10,352 nucleotides of DNA, from assembly GCA_034436045.1 (NCBI GenBank), contig DAOTVZ010000270.1, positions 1-10,352 on the forward strand, given 5' to 3'. The notes beneath the pieces are model-generated. The model searched no databases. It was not told the DNA's origin and saw only the letters and a list, made by a program, of their open reading frames with translations. Shown piece after piece: positions 7,064-10,352 of the stretch (positions within the stretch are counted from its first letter, which is position 1; the number at the start of each line of letters is the position of its first letter). The DNA comes from H111-94 sp034436045. Lineage in GTDB: Bacteria; Chloroflexota; Ktedonobacteria; Ktedonobacterales; Ktedonobacteraceae. Position numbers and translations under genes: made by a program.

Positions 7064-8131
7064 TTAGCGTTCTGGCTTAACCCAGATGCCGCGTTCGTGC
7101 ATGAGGTCAATCTGTTTCTGGATGACCTGCTCGCGGTACTCGGCATGCTTCATCGGCTCACGATTCAAATACAGGTTTTTGGGATAGATGGGCTGTTCAT
7201 AGAGCAACTGGTAGAGTTCGGTGCGCAGGTCTTTCATCCAATTGTCCCATTGGGCGCGCCCACGGTGGTCTCTCAATGCTTCGATGTCGATCACGCCGCC
7301 AACGTAGGTTGAACCGGCTCCGTATTCTTGTTTACCTACGATCTGTCCTTTGTAGTTGATAATGTAGGAATGCCCGCCGAAGGTGTCGATAGGCGTGTCT
7401 TCTTCCGGGAAGAGGTAGTAAGTTCCCATGTTGGGGGCGACAATATACATGTTGTTGTCCAAAGCTCTCGCCCGGCTCTGGATTTCAAAAATCTCGTTGC
7501 CGGTGGCCGGATGTGGATAGGAAGCACGGTAGACGACTTCGGCCCCGTTCATTGCCAGTGCGCGTGCATTTTCAGGATAAGAGCCTTCGTTGGCCATCAT
7601 AATGCCCAGGCGACCAATTTCAGTGTCCACAACCGGCCAGAAGGCGTCCAAAGAGCGACCGTAGCGATCAATCCACCAGTCCCAGATATCATGCGGACAG
7701 ACGGAATGTTCGACGGGGAAAAGTGGGGAGACTTTATAATGCTGTAAGATCACCTCGCCTTGCGGGTTGAGAATGAAGCCAACGTTGAAGAAGCGATCTT
7801 TGATCTCAGGATGGCGTGCCTTGGCCTGCGCCATAATGAAGGTGTTATATTGTCTGGCAAGTTTGCCCAGTTCATCGGTTTCTTCGCCAGGAATGTCGAT
7901 AGCGCCTTCTCTGGCAAACTGGACGTGATCCAGATCAAGTACCTCGTCATTGAAGCCTTGTAGCGCTCCTTCGGGAAAAGCGATCAGCCGCACGGGAAGA
8001 TCGAGGCTGGAGAGCCAGGAAGCAGCCTTAACAAGATGTGCGAGGTGTTCGAGATTGCGCTTGATGTCGGCGCGGGTACGAATGCCGCGTACAGTGGGGA
8101 TGAGGCCAACAGCAGTGTAGGGCTTAATCAT
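7064..8131 (-). CDS. Nitrilase-superfamily (aliphatic-amidase-like) protein lacking the catalytic Cys
   Basis: A 355-residue C-N hydrolase-fold protein. Active members hydrolyse nitriles, amides or carbamoyl groups with a Glu-Lys-Cys triad. Here Glu is present in AFPEGALQGF (E54) and Lys in HYKVSPLFP (K133). The third motif, normally C-Y/D-D/E-x-x-F/Y-P-E, reads MMANEGSYPE, with Ala180 where the Cys should be. The only Cys in the protein is C145, in SVCPHD, well away from that motif. Core features continue normally: ARALAMNGAEVVYRASYPHP, then QSRARALDNNMYIVAPN and GHSYIINYKGQIV, so the fold appears intact. The C-terminal 60 residues are a Tyr/Glu-rich extension like that of amidases. The start is well fixed by AAGGAG six bases upstream (8138-8143). 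Ordinary amidase or nitrilase activity is doubtful; a binding role or different chemistry is possible. The gene lies 161 bases downstream of the ChrB-N gene. Confidence 0.85.
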   Translation of the reverse strand: MIKPYTAVGLIPTVRGIRTRADIKRNLEHLAHLVKAASWLSSLDLPVRLIAFPEGALQGFNDEVLDLDHVQFAREGAIDIPGEETDELGKLARQYNTFIMAQAKARHPEIKDRFFNVGFILNPQGEVILQHYKVSPLFPVEHSVCPHDIWDWWIDRYGRSLDAFWPVVDTEIGRLGIMMANEGSYPENARALAMNGAEVVYRASYPHPATGNEIFEIQSRARALDNNMYIVAPNMGTYYLFPEEDTPIDTFGGHSYIINYKGQIVGKQEYGAGSTYVGGVIDIEALRDHRGRAQWDNWMKDLRTELYQLLYEQPIYPKNLYLNREPMKHAEYREQVIQKQIDLMHERGIWVKPER

Positions 8132-8292
8132 GGGTGACTCCTTTGCGCTGTAAGAGATGACACTATCAGGGAAGTGTTAAACAGCTATCTATACTATATC
8201 ATCCATAAGCTGGCGAATGAATGGAAAAATGTTCAAAAACAGTCAATGATACTCAGAGGCCAGGAGCGTTGGGTACGAGTGCGCTTCAATGC

Positions 8293-8982
8293 CTAGATGG
8301 GTGGTTCAAAAGTCTGGGTTTCGTTGTGGCTGTTGAGAAGCTCTTTTCCCTGGTGGCCTTCTTTGGTAGGGGATTGTACCTCTTTTGGTTCAGTCTGTCT
8401 GTAGATGAGGTCGTTATGCATATCGAGCAGGCGGCGCGTTCTGACGAACTCTTTGTCGAGCAGGGTGCGAAAAATCTGTTCGCAGACCGCCAGGGCCTCG
8501 GCGGCGTTGGCTCTGGTGGTTGCAGTATAGGCTCCTAGCATGTCATGGCGTTTGGCAGTGCGGAAGAGAACGTGAACCTTCTCTAGTACTTCGCTAAATT
8601 CCGCGTGTACCTGTTCATCCCAGTGCTGCTGTTCTACCAGCGTCTCCGCTTTAGCGAGGAAGCGCCCGCACACGCGGATCACAGTGTTGTACTCATTGTT
8701 ACGGGCTTCCAGAATACTGGCAAGGATGCGCTGTTCATCGGCCTGATCCAGTGCAACGACGGAGAAGATGCTGGCTTCTCCGCCCATATCGCGGATTTCG
8801 TGCGCAAGCTGCCGGAAATGTTTCTCAACCTCGTCGGAATAAGGCAGAAGGTAGACGGAGTTTTGAAGTGCGTAGGCCCCAAGATTTTGTAGTCGTCGCC
8901 AGACCCAGACCCGTTTCTGTGAAGGCTCACTGGGGACTTTGTAGGTAAGCTGTAGCCATCGCATGACTTCCCGCTCAGGCAT
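8293..8982 (-). CDS. ChrB N-terminal-domain protein (PaaX-like regulator)
   Basis: A 229-residue protein whose first 100 residues match the ChrB N-terminal domain: RWLQLTYKVPSEPSQ (8-22), RVWVWRRLQNLGAYALQNSVYLLP (from 24), then FRQLAHEIRDMGGEASIF. In chromate-resistance loci this domain precedes a C-terminal chromate-sensing part and regulates the ChrA efflux pump. Here the rest (about 100-185) is a helical region with paired Arg/Glu residues, and the tail is polar and probably disordered. The usual ChrB C-terminal domain is not recognisable, and no chrA is in the window, so a chromate role is unproven. Start chosen at the ATG at 8980-8982, with GGGGGA seven bases upstream (8990-8995). Two in-frame upstream ATGs (8995-8997, 9022-9024) lack a ribosome binding site, and the farther one lies in a palindrome. 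The nearest minus-strand neighbours are YjbQ upstream and the nitrilase-like gene downstream. Confidence 0.82.
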   Translation of the reverse strand: MPEREVMRWLQLTYKVPSEPSQKRVWVWRRLQNLGAYALQNSVYLLPYSDEVEKHFRQLAHEIRDMGGEASIFSVVALDQADEQRILASILEARNNEYNTVIRVCGRFLAKAETLVEQQHWDEQVHAEFSEVLEKVHVLFRTAKRHDMLGAYTATTRANAAEALAVCEQIFRTLLDKEFVRTRRLLDMHNDLIYRQTEPKEVQSPTKEGHQGKELLNSHNETQTFEPPI

Positions 8983-9017
8983 TGAATAATCCCCCATTAT
9001 GGTATTGTAAGTAATGC

Positions 9018-9031
9018 GTAACATGTGTTAC
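9018..9031. promoter_or_regulatory. Palindromic candidate operator of the ChrB-N gene
   Basis: GTAACA, two bases, TGTTAC: a perfect 6-bp dyad. It lies just downstream of the transcription start predicted from the promoter at 9042-9070 and 35 bases before the chosen start codon, a typical position for a repressor site. Binding by the ChrB-N protein itself is an inference. Confidence 0.5.
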
Positions 9032-9041
9032 TACTCAGATT

Positions 9042-9070
9042 ATCCTACTCCAATCGACCTGCAAAGTCAA
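9042..9070 (-). promoter_or_regulatory. Predicted promoter of the ChrB-N gene
   Basis: On the minus strand, TTGACT (9065-9070, five of six consensus bases) and TAGGAT (9042-9047, four of six) are 17 bases apart. A better -10 match, GATAAT, overlaps just downstream, but its spacing of 20 is too long. The expected start near 9035 puts the palindrome at 9018-9031 in the initial transcribed region. Confidence 0.4.
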
Positions 9071-9218
9071 GCTTAGATTTGACCTGAAAAAGTAGTTCGG
9101 GGCAGGATCGCGCGCATCTTATATTGAGTGTATGGAATATTTGCATCTACCATGATGAGCGAGCAAAGACTCTGGTCATTTGCTGTATCGGGCCACATCT
9201 TCCTACTGCCCGCTATTG

Positions 9219-9608
9219 TTAGAACACGGACATATGAATCGTGCGCTGGCGTGGCCCATCCAGTTCGACCAGGATTACACGCTGCCAGGTACCGAGCATG
9301 AGCTGGTGGCGCGTGTAGGGGATGACGAGCGAGGGGCCGATGATGGATGAAATAAGGTGATCCTCTGTGTGTGAGGGGTCATGCGGGTGACGATAGGATA
9401 ACTCTGGCAGCAGGTTACGCAGGGCATCGAGCAGGTCTTGATCGGTGCCGGGGTCGAGATCGGCAGTGGTCAGGCAGCAGGTCGTGTGCGCGACGAAGAG
9501 CGAGCAGTGCCCTTCAGGATTTTTCTCCTGCCGCAAATAACCTTCAACAGTGTCGGTTATGTCTATAACCTGGTCTTTCTTGCGTGTAGATACGGTGAAT
9601 GTTCGCAT
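9219..9608 (-). CDS. yjbQ: YjbQ/UPF0047 family protein
   Basis: A 129-residue single-domain cytoplasmic protein, close to the usual 130-140 for the family. It has the signature histidine motif VAHTTCCLTTADLDPGTD (39-56) and the C-terminal block GPSLVIPYTRHQLMLGTWQRV (from 91), then VELDGPRQRT (114-123). His41, the acidic residues after it, and the histidines in HPHDPSHTEDH (74-84) are the probable metal and active-site residues. In this family H-x-x-H-x-H-like sites bind a metal; weak thiamine-phosphate synthase activity has been reported for some members, but the physiological role is unsettled. Start chosen at the ATG at 9606-9608, with GAGGAG five bases upstream (9614-9619). A longer in-frame reading to 9746 would add 46 residues that do not resemble the family and would overlap the ABC gene. 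It begins 91 bases downstream of the ABC ATPase stop. Confidence 0.92.
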   Translation of the reverse strand: MRTFTVSTRKKDQVIDITDTVEGYLRQEKNPEGHCSLFVAHTTCCLTTADLDPGTDQDLLDALRNLLPELSYRHPHDPSHTEDHLISSIIGPSLVIPYTRHQLMLGTWQRVILVELDGPRQRTIHMSVF

Positions 9609-9654
9609 TGCATCTCCTCTGGTTCTGGTAGGTAAGCAGGCGGATTTCTCTTCT

Positions 9655-9682
9655 ATCTTAATCCTATCACGTTTTTTGGAAA
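9655..9682 (-). promoter_or_regulatory. Weak candidate promoter for yjbQ
   Basis: TTTCCA (9677-9682) and TAAGAT (9655-9660, five of six consensus bases) are 16 bases apart on the minus strand, in the 91-base gap between the ABC gene and yjbQ. If real, yjbQ need not depend on read-through from the ABC operon. The -35 match is poor. Confidence 0.25.
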
Positions 9683-9699
9683 AAGCGATGTCCCCGATC

Positions 9700-10352
9700 T
9701 TATTTAAGAGAATTATGAGCATCTGCGAAGAGATGAACAGCTTCACGAGGGATATGCAGCATCACTTCTGTTCCTTCGGAGAGAGCAAGTGAGCGCTGTT
9801 GCCAGCGCATGACCGGTATATCTACCTGCATGTTGGGGCTAAGATGGACTGTAACAAGAGAGAATATTCCGCGCTCGCGTATAGTGCCGATACGACCTGA
9901 GAAGATGCCTTGCTGCTGTTCTGCCGACTTACCCAGATCGATCTGTAGTTCATCGGTGCGGATACCAACGGTAACGGATTGTCCTACCATAGATGCTATA
10001 TCTGCTGTTTGCCATGCCTTGAGCCTGAGGCCCTCAATGTTGAGCGTGATTTCCCGATGTGTTCCAACCTGTTCTATACTCTCTATTGTGCCATGCCAGC
10101 GGGTGTGCATGCCAACGAGATCGGCTACCTGCTCGGTTGCAGGTGAACGAAATACCTGCTCGGTGCTACCCGTCTGGAGGACACGCCCGTGTTGGAGGAC
10201 AACGACGGTATCGGCCAGCATATGGGCTTCCTGCGCGTCATGCGTAACCAGCACCATTGGCACACGCACACGCTCGTAAAAGGCCCGTAGCTCCTCACGT
10301 AGCGTCTCTCGCACGGCGGCATCGAGCGCGCTCAATGGTTCATCGAGTAGCA
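9700..10352 (-). CDS. ABC transporter ATPase, molybdate/sulfate-type, C-terminal part (runs off right edge)
   Basis: Only about 217 residues are present; the Walker A and signature motifs lie beyond the right edge. The reading begins in Walker B (LLDEPLSALD, with the D-loop) and continues with the H-loop VLVTHDAQEAHMLAD and the usual VVVLQHGRVLQTGSTEQVFRSP. After about residue 85 come two TOBE/MOP-like beta segments: WHGTIESIEQVG to TVGIRTDELQI, then FSGRIGTIRERGIFSLVTVHL to EGTEVMLHIPREAVHLF. A C-terminal TOBE domain marks importers such as ModC/WtpC (molybdate, tungstate), CysA (sulfate) and PotA-like proteins. The IPREAVHLF ending is most like ModC-type subunits, but the oxyanion cannot be fixed from this part. 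It would act at the inner face of the membrane with a permease and a binding protein encoded outside the window, probably upstream on the minus strand. It ends 91 bases before yjbQ. Confidence 0.85.
   Translation of the reverse strand, partial: LLDEPLSALDAAVRETLREELRAFYERVRVPMVLVTHDAQEAHMLADTVVVLQHGRVLQTGSTEQVFRSPATEQVADLVGMHTRWHGTIESIEQVGTHREITLNIEGLRLKAWQTADIASMVGQSVTVGIRTDELQIDLGKSAEQQQGIFSGRIGTIRERGIFSLVTVHLSPNMQVDIPVMRWQQRSLALSEGTEVMLHIPREAVHLFADAHNSLK

Noticed and set aside
8132..8292. Promoter for the nitrilase-like gene (TTGACT near 8245, TATAGT-like near 8197)
   Set aside because: The boxes exist, but no pair has acceptable spacing, so no promoter is called; read-through from the ChrB-N gene is possible.
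8983..9024. Upstream ATG starts (8995-8997, 9022-9024) for the ChrB-N gene
   Set aside because: Neither has a Shine-Dalgarno. The ATG at 8982 has GGGGGA at good spacing and gives a normal family N-terminus.
9025..9218. Terminator or small gene between yjbQ and the ChrB-N promoter
   Set aside because: Only short GC complementarities without a U-run were found, and no open frame with a ribosome binding site.
9609..9746. 46-residue N-terminal extension of the YjbQ protein
   Set aside because: It overlaps the ABC gene, lacks family similarity, and a strong GAGGAG precedes the ATG at 9608.

Overview
The window looks like a chromosomal segment of a mid-GC bacterium. The gene set (PduO-type cobalamin adenosyltransferase, degenerate NUDIX/winged-helix regulator, ChrB N-terminal-domain protein, YjbQ/UPF0047 protein, molybdate/sulfate-type ABC ATPase, huge SF1 helicase fused to a Vsr-like nuclease) would suit Ktedonobacteria or another Chloroflexota lineage. 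That is an impression from gene content and codon use only; no rRNA, tRNA or other phylogenetic marker is present.

Layout. All genes but one lie on the minus strand. From the left: an unrecognised gene cut by the window edge (1-268); cobalamin adenosyltransferase (414-989); a NrtR-like NUDIX/winged-helix protein (1026-1901), 36 bases upstream of the adenosyltransferase and probably co-transcribed with it. A 430-base AT-rich spacer (1902-2331) carries divergent promoters: one for the NUDIX operon, with a palindrome on its -10 box, and one for the single plus-strand gene. That gene (2332-7008) encodes a 1558-residue SF1 helicase with a C-terminal PD-(D/E)XK nuclease of the Vsr/MTES_1575 type. 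A strong hairpin at 7021-7057 separates it from the convergent gene to its right. Then follow, all minus strand, a nitrilase-superfamily protein (7064-8131), a ChrB-N protein (8293-8982), a YjbQ-family protein (9219-9608) and the C-terminal part of an ABC transporter ATPase (9700 to the right edge).

How the genes relate. The NUDIX protein has lost the catalytic part of its NUDIX box but keeps a winged-helix-like C-terminus, as in NAD-metabolism regulators of the NrtR type, so it is more likely a ligand-sensing repressor than a hydrolase; its neighbour suggests a link to adenosylcobalamin. The helicase-nuclease stands alone, on the opposite strand to everything else, with its own promoter and terminator-like hairpin. 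This is the arrangement expected of a one-gene cassette such as a defence gene, but that role is inferred. The nitrilase-like protein has Ala where the catalytic Cys should be, with Glu and Lys retained. ABC ATPase, YjbQ, ChrB-N and nitrilase genes are separated by 91-194 bases and are probably separate or loosely linked transcription units.

No CRISPR array, insertion sequence, RNA gene or phage gene was seen.
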